DNA from: Halorubrum salipaludis
GTDB lineage: Archaea; Halobacteriota; Halobacteria; Halobacteriales; Haloferacaceae
Length of the DNA: 64,000 nucleotides
Assembly (NCBI RefSeq): GCF_002286985.1
Contig: NZ_NSKC01000001.1
Coordinates: 62,001-126,000, forward strand
Direction of reading: 5' to 3'
Positions 52,025 to 61,345 of the stretch are shown here, one piece after another. The translations under genes and the position numbers were made by a program. Each line of letters opens with the position of its first letter. Position 1 is the first letter of the stretch. The notes beneath the pieces were generated by a model. That model was given only the letters and a program-made list of their open reading frames with translations, was not told the DNA's origin and did no database searches.

Positions 52025-52100
52025 GACTGACTGGTCAGTCTGCAGGCGGGTTATAGGATTATATTGCCGCATATCGTGCGGATAACCAGCAATATGATCC
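52025..52100. promoter_or_regulatory. Nested palindromes upstream of the HTH gene
   Basis: GACTGAC-TG-GTCAGTC (52025-52040) is a perfect inverted repeat. GGATTATATTGC (52056-52067) and GCAATATGATCC (52089-52100) are inverse partners with one mismatch, enclosing the hairpin CCGCA-TATCG-TGCGG (52067-52081). They lie between divergent EMC6/ABCE1 and HTH genes. They may be operators or RNA hairpins. Confidence 0.5.
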
Positions 52101-52178
52101 GCTATCAGGAGAGAAACGCCGGATCGAGCGCGGTGACGCATCAACATTTATGCCGGTGTGCGGTTTCGATTCGTAACG

Positions 52179-52460
52179 ATGGAAGGAACCCAAACGGAGG
52201 GGCTCGACGACCTCCCGCCGAGCGCCAAGCTCGTCTTCAAGGTGCTCGAGTACAACGGGCCGCTGACCCAGAAGGGGATCGTCCAGGAGTCGATGCTGTC
52301 GGCTCGGACCGTCCGCTACGCGCTCGAACGGCTGGAGGGGATCGGCGTCGTCGACGAGGACGTCTACTTCGCGGACGCACGGCAGAACCTCTACAAGCTC
52401 ACCGAGCCCGCACAGGAGTTCACCGGCGACGAGAGCGACGCCTCCTGTACCGCCGACTGA
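52179..52460 (+). CDS. Winged-helix (MarR-type) transcriptional regulator
   Basis: A 93-residue protein with a single wHTH (about residues 10-75): LPPSAKLVFKVLEYNGPLTQ, GIVQESMLSARTVRYALERL and GIGVVDEDVYFADARQNLYKL. It is a common haloarchaeal MarR-type regulator. A TATA-like ACATTTATG 30 bp upstream of the ATG at 52179 indicates a leaderless mRNA. In-frame codons from 52158 are not used. Palindromes upstream may be its operators. Confidence 0.82.
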   Translation: MEGTQTEGLDDLPPSAKLVFKVLEYNGPLTQKGIVQESMLSARTVRYALERLEGIGVVDEDVYFADARQNLYKLTEPAQEFTGDESDASCTAD

Positions 52461-52481
52461 CCACCCCGTCTCTCGGCCCCT

Positions 52482-52817
52482 CTACTCGCGGATCTTCCCG
52501 GACGCGTCCCGCGCACCCCGCACAGCCTCGGCGACGGTGAGCGCGACCGCGACGAGCAGCGCGAACGTCGCCGCCAACACGAACGCCAGCAGCAGGAACC
52601 ACACGTCCGGCCCGAACAGCGGGTAGTCCCGGGTGTCGATCACCGGGCCGAGCAGCTCCAGCGTCCGGACCGCGTACAGGGAGACCGCGACGATCGCGCC
52701 GGCGACGAGCCCGACGCGGACGTTCCGATAGAACGCCAGCGATTCCAAGAGCACGAGCATCGGCGGCTTGCTCGACCCCTCGACCGAACCGTCGTCGCTC
52801 ACGGTATCGTCGCTCAC
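52482..52817 (-). CDS. Two/three-helix membrane protein (DUF7536-like)
   Basis: A 111-residue protein with an acidic N-terminus, then RNVRVGLVAGAIVAVSLYAV, a polar TRDYPLFGPDVWF segment and a long hydrophobic helix (about 70-95). It ends in a basic/acidic helix. It fits a haloarchaeal small membrane family I recall as DUF7536. Function is unknown. Confidence 0.65.
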   Translation of the reverse strand: MSDDTVSDDGSVEGSSKPPMLVLLESLAFYRNVRVGLVAGAIVAVSLYAVRTLELLGPVIDTRDYPLFGPDVWFLLLAFVLAATFALLVAVALTVAEAVRGARDASGKIRE

Positions 52818-52986
52818 GAGTCGTCCTTGCGGGCGCGCGCGAAAAGAGTCGTCGAAACTCGAGCGCCGGACGGAGCGAACGCGGAGGGGTGCGCAACCGG
52901 ACCGAGACCATCACGATCGAAAATTCTTGTCTCAGAAGCCGAGAACGCGTGACAGCCGTCAAGTGGGACGAGCCGAACGGTCGCGT

Positions 52987-53961
52987 ATGCCCAGAGTCGT
53001 GCTGTCGGCGTTCCCGATGATCGATCCGGAGACGTACCGCGAGGTCCTCGACGCCGCGGTCGACGAGCCCGTCGAGGTGGAGGTCGCCGAGCTGGGGTCG
53101 ACCGAGGGCCTCGTCGCGGCGGCCGAGGGGGCCGACGCGGTGGTGACCGACATCGACACGCCGGTCACCGCCGAGGCGCTCGACGAACTGGACCTCCGAG
53201 TCGTCGTCCGGTCGGCGGTCGGCGTGGACAACGTCGACGTGGAGGCCGCCGCCGAGCGCGGCGTCACCGTCACTCGCGTCCCGGACTACTGCACCGAGGA
53301 GGTAGCGGCCCACTCCGTCTCGCTGCTCTTGGCCTGCCTCCGGTCGCTGAAGTCGTACGACGACGACGTCGCCGCCGGCGGGTGGAGCTGGGAGGTCGGG
53401 CGGCCGGTCCGCCGCGTGAGCGCGTCGACGATCGGGTTCGTCTCGTTCGGCCCGATCGCTCGGCGCGCGGCCGAACAGCTCGGCGGGTTCGACGCCGATC
53501 TCGTCGCCTACGACCCGTTCGTCGAGGCCGCGGAGATGACCGAGTACGGCGCAGAGAAGGTTTCGTTCGACGAGCTGTTCGACCGCGCCGACCACGTCGG
53601 CGTCTACGCCCCGCTGACCGACGCGACCCGGGGCATTGTCGACGCCGACGCACTCGCTCGCCTCGGCGAGGACTCGGTGGTCGTCAACGTGGGGCGCGGG
53701 CCGGTCGTCGACGCCGACGCGCTGCTCGACGCGCTGGAGTCGGGCGCGATCAAGGGCGCCGGCCTCGACGTGCTCGCCGAGGAGCCGCCCGAAGACGACC
53801 CGCTCGTCGGGCGCGACGACACGATCGTCACGCCGCACGCGGCGTGGTACAGCGAGGAGGCCCGCGACGACTTGAACCGGAGCGGCGCCGCCGACGTGGC
53901 CGCCGTGCTCAACGGCGAGACGCCGGACGGACGGGTGGACCCGAACGCCGACTGGTTGTAG
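52987..53961 (+). CDS. D-isomer-specific 2-hydroxyacid dehydrogenase
   Basis: A 324-residue enzyme with an N-terminal catalytic domain and a Rossmann NAD domain (TIGFVSFGPIARRAAEQLGG, about residues 137-156). The catalytic set includes Arg in VVRSAVGVDN (about 75), Glu in AEEPPEDDPL and His in VTPHAAWYS. The family reduces 2-keto acids or oxidises D-2-hydroxyacids, and CtBP-type regulators belong here too. The nucleotide loop lacks the first Gly pair spacing of formate dehydrogenases. The start is at ATG 52987. Confidence 0.88.
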   Translation: MPRVVLSAFPMIDPETYREVLDAAVDEPVEVEVAELGSTEGLVAAAEGADAVVTDIDTPVTAEALDELDLRVVVRSAVGVDNVDVEAAAERGVTVTRVPDYCTEEVAAHSVSLLLACLRSLKSYDDDVAAGGWSWEVGRPVRRVSASTIGFVSFGPIARRAAEQLGGFDADLVAYDPFVEAAEMTEYGAEKVSFDELFDRADHVGVYAPLTDATRGIVDADALARLGEDSVVVNVGRGPVVDADALLDALESGAIKGAGLDVLAEEPPEDDPLVGRDDTIVTPHAAWYSEEARDDLNRSGAADVAAVLNGETPDGRVDPNADWL

Positions 53962-54033
53962 GCGGGCCGGGAGTAGACTAGTCAAAACGGGAGTTGCGAG
54001 CCATTTTCGACTTCGATATCGATTCTACCGGAA

Positions 54034-54288
54034 TCAGAGGCTGGCGAGTCCGATTAAAAAAAGGAAGTATCCGGAAACACCGAACAGTACGCCGATGACA
54101 ACCGACAAAAGTGCAGCCCATACGATGCTCAAGTCCAAAAGAAGGGTGGCGACACCAAAGGTAGCAGCGAAGCCGAAAATGAAAAACAAGAGTACAACAA
54201 GGTAATGGATGATAACTAGTGCTCCGAATCCGGTAGTGGCGACGACTGTCGTGTATCTGGAGAGAATGTTCGGAGATGCTGGAATCAT
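54034..54288 (-). CDS. Small AT-rich membrane protein of unknown function
   Basis: An 84-residue protein with two or three hydrophobic helices (FGALVIIHYLVVLLFFIFGF, LLLDLSIVWAALLSVVIGVL, and a short third). Base composition is much lower in GC than the rest of the window, as in the first part of the next gene. Start at 54288 (MIPASPNILSR), where the encoded 13 residues before it appear non-conserved. No family was recognised. Confidence 0.5.
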   Translation of the reverse strand: MIPASPNILSRYTTVVATTGFGALVIIHYLVVLLFFIFGFAATFGVATLLLDLSIVWAALLSVVIGVLFGVSGYFLFLIGLASL

Positions 54289-54370
54289 GGACTTGTAGAC
54301 TGTTGGGTAACAAAAAAGCGTTTTCACGGTCGTAAAGTAGCTCCATAATCGGCAAGCATGCTAAATGATA

Positions 54371-54386
54371 GTATCACACTTGATAC
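54371..54386. promoter_or_regulatory. Inverted repeat upstream of the VWA surface protein
   Basis: GTATCA-CACT-TGATAC, a perfect 6+6 palindrome directly before the AT-rich TATA region (AAATTTATATATTTTTAAAT, 54391-54410) of the large gene starting at 54473. It is a candidate operator; the regulator is unknown. Confidence 0.45.
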
Positions 54387-54472
54387 AACATCGAAATTTA
54401 TATATTTTTAAATATTTACTGGCTAGATCTGAAAAGTACGTTTATTATGAATGTTTTATTATCATTGTCTTG

Positions 54473-57400
54473 ATGACAGCTGAAAAACCTGTTCAGTCAA
54501 TATTAATTATACTTGTGGGTGTGAGTATACTCACGATAGGGGCGGTAGGAGTCGGAACTGGTACCGATACGTCCGAAACGGGTGTAGCCGCAGTTGAGAC
54601 CGATCCGGACACGGTGCACACTGAGGGGATATCTCCGCAAACAGTAGGCCCCGGTAGTGACGCAACCGATGGCGATATAGCTGCTATCGGGACAGATACT
54701 GACATCGCGCGCGACCTCGCCGAAGATCAGTATATTTCGACAGATGAATCGCTTTACGTGCCGCGTGACTATTTTGAACCGATATACGTGGGTGAGAGCG
54801 TTGCGATAGGGTTTCTGGAGGACCACGGCGGAGACACGTACGAGTGGGAGGTCGTGAACGGAGACGACGATCAGTTGTTACACACGAGCACGGCCGAACT
54901 CAGTGACGCGGCACCGGATAGCCTCCCACACGACGCCCGTGCGACGAGCTTCCGACCGACGGAGCCCGGCGTATACGAGATCAGGGCTGTCGTCGACGGA
55001 TCGGACACGTACACCGCTCACATCAGGGTCGATCGAGAAGAAACGCCGGTCGCCGGACAGAACGCACAGGAACTCGTTCAGCAGCATGCTCCGGTGCTGA
55101 ACTTCCACCCGAACGAGCGGTATTACCCGACCCGGTACGAGGCGTACGTCGAGAACTCGGACCTGCGAACTGACGTTAAACGGCCTGATTTTACGCTGAT
55201 CGAGGGAGTCACGCTCACTGATATCGGGGTCGATTACGCACCGAACAGGGGGTCGATTATCAGAGATCCTCGCCGAGCGACTGACCGCACAACAACTCAT
55301 GAGGAGAATTATCTGAGTCCCCAGACGCGAGGGGACGATGAACACGAAACGTATCAACAGACCGTCGTAGCGGATTATTATCCTGAGACGGTGTACGCCA
55401 GCGTCCACGAAAACGTATTCTTCGATGGCGAAGAGTACACCGCAATTGGGTACTGGATGGTGTACATCCACGATCCGAAGCCGGAGGGCGAGGCATCTTC
55501 CGCGGTAGCTGCTCATACAGGCGATCAGGAGCCGGTGTTCGTACTCGTTGACGACGACGGGGATCCACAGTGGATAGCGGCCCAGCAGCACAAGGGCGGC
55601 GAGCTGCGAAGCTGGGAGCGAGTCGAAACGGTCGAAGACCGGCCGGTATTGTACGTCGCGGAGGGCGCCCACTCCAACTTCCTTGGCCCAAAAGGAGCCG
55701 ACGGCGACGAGCCGGTGAGTGAACCGGACCCGCCCGATGTCGAATACCTGTATCAGGATCAATTCCTCTGTGACGGCGATAGGTCACGGCTACGAGGTTG
55801 TGACGGCGCCGGTGACGCCGGTGAACTACCGGACCGGCGCGCTGCAGCATTGTACGCTGATCCGACCGCTGACGGATTTTCGGCGAGTGGAGACAGATGG
55901 GTCCCAGAGGTTGCGACGAACGGCGGCGGAGACGAAACGTACGAAATCACCCGTCTGACGGGCAACGAATCGTGGAGCGAATACGAGGGTGCGATATATC
56001 GGTTCCCCGGCCGTGACGCGCCGTTACTACCGAGTCCGCAGGGCAAGATCCCGATGCAGCAGGACCGCTGGGAGACGGACTCCGAGGCGGATATATCGCT
56101 AACGAGATACATTGACAGCAGAGCTGATCCCGAAGAACAGATCGAGATCCATCCGGACCGAGACCAGATCGACGGCGAAATCGCAGACATCGGCGAAACA
56201 TCGTACGCGCTGAACGGAACGCCGAACGCACAGGAGATCACCATCGAAAATACCGGGTTTAAACCACAAAATTACGCGATCACGACGAGATCGGACAAAC
56301 GTAGCGGTGGTGAAACGGTCCAGCGACACACCGCGTTCGTCGGAACCGGTGAGCCGGACGTTGTGGGTGTTTCAGCCGGTGTCGACCCGAACGAACGTGA
56401 TATCGAAGTCCCGCTGGCGCTCTCCGGGGACGGAACGTGGGACGTCGTCGTCGAACTCTCCGTCTACCCGGAGGATGCCGGGAACCACGAACTGGAGCAG
56501 CGATACGAGCTCTATTCGGAGCTATTCGAGGTGAGCAGCGTCGATTCCGGTGACCTCACGATCACCGACGTTCCCGACGGGACGGCCGGCGGTACGGATA
56601 CGCCCCGGCCAGTCAAGGTCGTCGTCGATATGGAAGAACCGGACGGAGATCCCTTCGTCGACCCCATCGAGCAGGACCGTCTCGACATCACCGTCGGCGA
56701 CCGCACCGTCGACAACCGGGCCTTAGTGACGCGAAAAGCCGTGGGGTTGTACGAGATTCAGTTCGTGCCCCCCACGCAGCCGGAGGGGGGAGAGTACAAC
56801 GTCACCGTCTCGTACGACGACGTGACCGACGAGGAACCGGACGCGATCAACTACGCCGAGGGAGAGACGACGCAGCTCGCGACCTCGTTGCAGATCGACC
56901 GCTCCGGAAGCATGAGCGGAATCATGTCCGAAGCGCGGCAGGGCGGCGTGACGTTCGTCGAGCAGGCGACCGACGAGGATTACGTCTCGGTCGTCAGCTA
57001 CTCGGGCTACTCCCGCGTCGACCAAGACCTCACGAGGCTCGGCGACGGGCGACAGGATGTCATCAATTCCATCGAGGGCTTGAGCGCCAGTGGATCCACA
57101 AATGTCGGTGATGCGATGATCGACGGCCTCGATACCCTCGATGACGCGCCCGAGGGAGCGAGCAAGGCGGGAATCCACATGACTGACGGAGTCCGCAACA
57201 GCGGACCGGGTGAGGGAGAGATCCTGAACGAGATCGTCCCCGATTACAACGAGCAGGACGTCTGCCTGTACACGATCGGGTTCACGAGCGGCGCCGACGA
57301 GCAGTTCATGCAGGACGTGGCCGAGGCGTCCGACTGCGGCGACTACCGATTCGCCGGAGAGTCGGGAGAAGTCGACAGCATCCAAGACACGCTGCAGGCG

Positions 57401-59767
57401 GTGTTCGCGGACCTCAGCGGCGACGTCGCCGACGCCGATCAGTTGACGAGCGACGAGGGCGTCCTCGGCGAAGACGAGTCGCAGTCGGCCGACTTCGGGG
57501 TCGACGAGAGCGTCTCGCAGCTCACGACGAACCTCCGACTCGAGAACGCCGAATTCGACGACATCGAGGCGTCGGCCGCCGACGTGCAGGGAGCGAGCGA
57601 CGAGGACGCTCCGGGAGCGGCGATCCGGACGCAGAACGTGAACGACACCGGGCCGGTGACGCTCATTCGGCCGGACGGGTCGGTTGTCGACACGAACGAC
57701 TCCGACGTCGAGGTGTCGATCGTCGGTGATTCGGTGATCTACCGGATCGAGGACCCGGCGGCCGGAACGTGGAGCTATGAACTCCGCAACGAACAGCCCG
57801 ACGCGTCAGAGTTCGCCGTCGACATCACCGGCGACGCACAGATAGGCGCCGACGTCTCGACCGCGGGTGAGACGTACTACGTCGGAGAGGAGATCGACAT
57901 CACGGCGACCCTCGTCGGAGCTGACGGCGGCGTGCCCGGAGCGGACATCGACGCCGTCGTCGAACGACCCGACGGGACGAACGTGTCGGTCTCGCTTGCG
58001 GAAGGACAGTCCGGCGTGTACGCCGGAACGCTCACCGCCACCGCAGCCGGGGAGTACAACGTCACCGTAACCGCTGAGAGAGAGACGCTCTCCCGGATCG
58101 AAACGACCTCGTGGGTCGTGAAAGAGGACCCGCCGATCTCGATCGCACAGCGGGACACGGCGAAGGCGGTCCCCGGTGAGTCGACGGAGTTCACTGTCAC
58201 CGTCGACCAGACCGGAACGGACACCGAGGACTCGGTGACTGTCGACATCTCCGATCTCTCTGCGGTCGACGGAAACGACACGGTTGCGGACGAGCGGGTG
58301 GGCGTCGAACCGCGAACCGTGACGCTCAACGAAGGCGAAGAGAACGTGACGGCGACGGTGGACCTTCCGGACGGAACGACGCCCGGCGAGTACCGCGGGA
58401 CTGCCCGGGTGTTCGCCTCCGACGGTGGCGTCGTCACAGCACCGATAACGGTGACAGTACTTGCGCCCGGCGAAATCAGCGTAGAGTTCGTCGAAACGAC
58501 CGAAACCGTCGAGACTGGTGAGAACGTCGAGGCAACCGTCAACGTGAGCAACGTCGGCGAGGTCACCGAGGAGGGGAGCGTGATATTCAGCATCCCCGAA
58601 TCCGGACAGCAGTCCGAGACGGTCGCGCTCGACGGCGGAGAATCGGTGAGTCAGAACTTCACCGTGTCTGCCGACGAACCGGGAGAGTACACGGTGCAAG
58701 TTATCAGCCGAGCCGGCGACGACACCACAACGCTAGACGTACTGGGGCCGGCGGAGTTCGGAACGTCGATAGTGGGCACCCTGAGTGAAACGGACGTCGA
58801 ACCGGGCGACGATGTCACGGTTAACGCCACAGTGGGGAACCTCGGAGATGAGCCGGATACACAGACGGTTTCCTTTAGTGTTGACAACGAAACCGTCGCC
58901 GAGCGGACGGTTGAGCTGGATCCCGACCAGCTGGAGACGTTCGAATTCACTTACGGGACCGATCGTGGAGACGACGGAGCGGTGGCAGCCGTCACGACCG
59001 AAGACGATCGAAGCGAAACGACGCTGACGGTCCGAGAGGACCGTTCGGATTTGGGGGTCGGCACCGGAAGCGGAATTCTGGTGGTACAGACGTCTGTGAT
59101 CCCCGATGCCGACGGTGCAATCGTGGAATTCAGAGGAATTAACGAATCACAGACGCTTACCGCCGATCTCGCTGAGGAACTCGATCGGGCACCCAGCGAC
59201 GAACACATTCGGGTTCGGTCGATAACACTTGATGCCGCGACCAGCATCGACGTGGTCAAGTACGACCTCTTCGAGCCGTCGGCAGAGCCGAGGACTGCAC
59301 CGGCGCTCGACGACGAAACGGTGATCGGATACGTTCCGATAGAGCGAGAGAGACCGGCGGCAGATCCGGCGCTTGAGACCGCCTCGATAACGTTTGAGCT
59401 CGAAGCTTCTGGCCTTCCGGAATCCGCCGATTTCGAGGATGTAACCGTCTATCACGCCGGGGATCAGACGTGGAGTCAGGTCGAAACGTCACACAGAGGA
59501 TCCGGCATCTTCCGGGTGAATGCGTCGAATCCCGCTACGCTGGCAGTAACCGTCGATCCTGATCCGGGAGCTGAGGGAGAGGAGCCGAACTCAGAGGAGG
59601 AGATGTCGGACTCGGAGGATGAGTCGCCGGAGAGACCGACGCAGCCCGAGAGCGAAGCGCCCGACGAAGAGGTGTTTGCCGTGCCTGGATTCGGCGCGGT
59701 TATTACGGTGTTGAGCCTCCTCATCGCGAGTTTGGTAGCCCGGAGGGTCGGGATTCGGACGGAGTGA
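54473..59767 (+). CDS. Giant VWA-domain surface protein with PGF-CTERM anchor
   Basis: A 1,764-residue secreted protein. A signal segment (about 8-30) precedes a Thr/Asp-rich stalk. Residues about 203-410 resemble a VPS62-like domain (HAPVLNFHPNERYYPTRYEA ... VLYVAEGAHSNF). A VWA domain follows (about 800-985) with MIDAS DRSGSMSG, VSVVSYSGYS and a Thr/Asp pair (SGSTNVGDAM). Several CARDB/Ig-like domains come next, then an acidic Ser/Pro linker and VPGFGAVITVLSLLIASLVA with a terminal Arg, a PGF-CTERM sorting signal for archaeosortase A. The start is at 54473; upstream codons are AT-rich non-signal sequence. GC rises sharply along the gene, suggesting a mosaic. Confidence 0.85.
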   Translation: MTAEKPVQSILIILVGVSILTIGAVGVGTGTDTSETGVAAVETDPDTVHTEGISPQTVGPGSDATDGDIAAIGTDTDIARDLAEDQYISTDESLYVPRDYFEPIYVGESVAIGFLEDHGGDTYEWEVVNGDDDQLLHTSTAELSDAAPDSLPHDARATSFRPTEPGVYEIRAVVDGSDTYTAHIRVDREETPVAGQNAQELVQQHAPVLNFHPNERYYPTRYEAYVENSDLRTDVKRPDFTLIEGVTLTDIGVDYAPNRGSIIRDPRRATDRTTTHEENYLSPQTRGDDEHETYQQTVVADYYPETVYASVHENVFFDGEEYTAIGYWMVYIHDPKPEGEASSAVAAHTGDQEPVFVLVDDDGDPQWIAAQQHKGGELRSWERVETVEDRPVLYVAEGAHSNFLGPKGADGDEPVSEPDPPDVEYLYQDQFLCDGDRSRLRGCDGAGDAGELPDRRAAALYADPTADGFSASGDRWVPEVATNGGGDETYEITRLTGNESWSEYEGAIYRFPGRDAPLLPSPQGKIPMQQDRWETDSEADISLTRYIDSRADPEEQIEIHPDRDQIDGEIADIGETSYALNGTPNAQEITIENTGFKPQNYAITTRSDKRSGGETVQRHTAFVGTGEPDVVGVSAGVDPNERDIEVPLALSGDGTWDVVVELSVYPEDAGNHELEQRYELYSELFEVSSVDSGDLTITDVPDGTAGGTDTPRPVKVVVDMEEPDGDPFVDPIEQDRLDITVGDRTVDNRALVTRKAVGLYEIQFVPPTQPEGGEYNVTVSYDDVTDEEPDAINYAEGETTQLATSLQIDRSGSMSGIMSEARQGGVTFVEQATDEDYVSVVSYSGYSRVDQDLTRLGDGRQDVINSIEGLSASGSTNVGDAMIDGLDTLDDAPEGASKAGIHMTDGVRNSGPGEGEILNEIVPDYNEQDVCLYTIGFTSGADEQFMQDVAEASDCGDYRFAGESGEVDSIQDTLQAVFADLSGDVADADQLTSDEGVLGEDESQSADFGVDESVSQLTTNLRLENAEFDDIEASAADVQGASDEDAPGAAIRTQNVNDTGPVTLIRPDGSVVDTNDSDVEVSIVGDSVIYRIEDPAAGTWSYELRNEQPDASEFAVDITGDAQIGADVSTAGETYYVGEEIDITATLVGADGGVPGADIDAVVERPDGTNVSVSLAEGQSGVYAGTLTATAAGEYNVTVTAERETLSRIETTSWVVKEDPPISIAQRDTAKAVPGESTEFTVTVDQTGTDTEDSVTVDISDLSAVDGNDTVADERVGVEPRTVTLNEGEENVTATVDLPDGTTPGEYRGTARVFASDGGVVTAPITVTVLAPGEISVEFVETTETVETGENVEATVNVSNVGEVTEEGSVIFSIPESGQQSETVALDGGESVSQNFTVSADEPGEYTVQVISRAGDDTTTLDVLGPAEFGTSIVGTLSETDVEPGDDVTVNATVGNLGDEPDTQTVSFSVDNETVAERTVELDPDQLETFEFTYGTDRGDDGAVAAVTTEDDRSETTLTVREDRSDLGVGTGSGILVVQTSVIPDADGAIVEFRGINESQTLTADLAEELDRAPSDEHIRVRSITLDAATSIDVVKYDLFEPSAEPRTAPALDDETVIGYVPIERERPAADPALETASITFELEASGLPESADFEDVTVYHAGDQTWSQVETSHRGSGIFRVNASNPATLAVTVDPDPGAEGEEPNSEEEMSDSEDESPERPTQPESEAPDEEVFAVPGFGAVITVLSLLIASLVARRVGIRTE

Positions 59768-59773
59768 GGGGGG

Positions 59774-60577
59774 TCAGAGTCCGTCGGTGATATCGAAGTC
59801 GCCTTTTTGATCAGGATCGTCGTCAGAACTGTTTTGTTCGTCGGTTTCGGGCGAGTTCCCGGCTCGTTGGTCGGCGTCCCCAACGACATCGAGGCCCCCC
59901 GCGAGCCCGGGGCCGAGGTCGTAGGTGTCGCGCACCGTCTGGGCCAACACGCCCTCGCGGTCGAAGACGACGTAGACGGCGACGAAGTCGTGCGCGGCGG
60001 GGCGGAGGACGAACACCTCGCGGGGCTCGTCGTCCCCCCGCGACTCGTTGACGCGCGCGACGAGCGGTTCGATCGGGAGCCGCCCCGCCCGGAGGTCGGC
60101 GAACGCGTCGCTTCCCGGCGCGTCGGCGAACAGGTACAGCGCGCCGTTCGGGTCCCCGTCGTTCGAGCGCGTCGTGACCGAGCCGACCGCCTCGCCCGCG
60201 GACCGGATCTGGTCCCACGCGTCGACGGCCGCCTCGAACATCCCCTCCACGTCGTCCGCGAAGCGGAACCGGCTCTCGCGGACGACCTCGAGGTCGGCGA
60301 AGCGGGCCGACCCGTCGGTCCACGCCAGCGTCGCGTCGACGACGAAGCCCGGCTCCAGCGACGTCACGCGGTCGGCGAGATCGCCCTCGTACCCCTCGGC
60401 GGCGGCGTACAGCGGGTCGAACCGGTCCTCGGCGTCGGGGTCGCTCGGGTCCACCGGTCCCTCCGGGTGCTCGACGAGGACGAACTCCTCGAGGGGGTCG
60501 GACGGGCCGGTCCCGTCGATGTCGGGACGCGGGCGGCGGTCGTGGACGCGGAAGCGGCCGCTCGTCGTCGGTTCCAT
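59774..60577 (-). CDS. DUF6663-like haloarchaeal protein
   Basis: A 267-residue acidic soluble protein. It begins MEPTTSGRFRVHDRRPRPD and has conserved-looking blocks LEEFVLVEHPEG, FDPLYAAAEGYEGDLADRV and LEPGFVVDATLAWTDG, with a low-complexity acidic tail. The layout fits the haloarchaeal DUF6663 family as I recall it; function is unknown. Start at ATG 60577, since 34 upstream codons are basic and outside the fold. Convergent with the VWA gene. Confidence 0.68.
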   Translation of the reverse strand: MEPTTSGRFRVHDRRPRPDIDGTGPSDPLEEFVLVEHPEGPVDPSDPDAEDRFDPLYAAAEGYEGDLADRVTSLEPGFVVDATLAWTDGSARFADLEVVRESRFRFADDVEGMFEAAVDAWDQIRSAGEAVGSVTTRSNDGDPNGALYLFADAPGSDAFADLRAGRLPIEPLVARVNESRGDDEPREVFVLRPAAHDFVAVYVVFDREGVLAQTVRDTYDLGPGLAGGLDVVGDADQRAGNSPETDEQNSSDDDPDQKGDFDITDGL

Positions 60578-60690
60578 ACCGCACGGTCGGACGGGCAAGC
60601 GGAAAAGCCGGTCGGAACGCGGGAGCTGCCGAGGCGCCGACCGCACCGGATCCGTGTCGTTATGGGGCGGGCGACCCAACCGATCGGTAA

Positions 60691-61314
60691 ATGGGGATCC
60701 TCGAGGACAAGTCGAACGCCAGGGTGTTCTACAAGTACCTCTCGAAGGTGTACGACAAGATCAACTGGTTCAACTGGAACGAGGAGATGCGCGCGGAGGC
60801 GCTCTCGTGGCTGGAGTTCGGCGACGATCCGAAGGTGCTCGACGTGGGGTGTGGCACCGGGTTCGGGACCGAGGGGCTCCTCGAACACGCCGACGACGTC
60901 CACGGGCTCGATCAGAGCGTCCACCAGATGGAGAAGGCGTTCGAGAAGTTCGGGAAACACGACCGCGTGAACTTCTACCGCGGCGACGCCGAGCGGCTCC
61001 CGTTCCGCGACGACACGTTCGACGTGGTCTGGTCCTCGGGATCGATCGAGTACTGGCCGAACCCGATCGAGGGACTCCGGGAGCTCCGACGCGTCGCGAA
61101 GCCGGGCGGACAAGTGCTCGTCGTCGGCCCCGACTACCCGCACAACCGCGTGTTCCAGCGGATCGCCGACGCGATCATGCTGTTCTACGACGAGGACGAG
61201 GCCGACCGGATGTTCGAAGCCGCCGGCTACGAGACGTACGAACACCACATCCAGCAGTCGACGCCCCGGAGCCCGCGCGCGATCACGACGGTCGCACGGG
61301 TCCCCGACGAGTAG
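60691..61314 (+). CDS. SAM-dependent methyltransferase (quinone-type)
   Basis: A 207-residue class I methyltransferase. Motif I VLDVGCGTGFGTEGLL (about 48-63), acidic loop HGLDQSVHQMEKA, then GDAERLPFRDDTFDVVWSSG and a PNPIEGLRELRRVAKPGG helix-strand. The N-terminal YKYLSKVYDKINWFNW and C-terminal RIADAIMLFYDEDEADRMF resemble MPBQ/MSBQ-type and UbiE-like menaquinone methyltransferases of haloarchaea. A role in respiratory quinone methylation is plausible, not proven. Start ATG 60691. Confidence 0.8.
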   Translation: MGILEDKSNARVFYKYLSKVYDKINWFNWNEEMRAEALSWLEFGDDPKVLDVGCGTGFGTEGLLEHADDVHGLDQSVHQMEKAFEKFGKHDRVNFYRGDAERLPFRDDTFDVVWSSGSIEYWPNPIEGLRELRRVAKPGGQVLVVGPDYPHNRVFQRIADAIMLFYDEDEADRMFEAAGYETYEHHIQQSTPRSPRAITTVARVPDE

Positions 61315-61345
61315 CGACGCGGCACTTGGGCGGCTCCCGTTCCCC

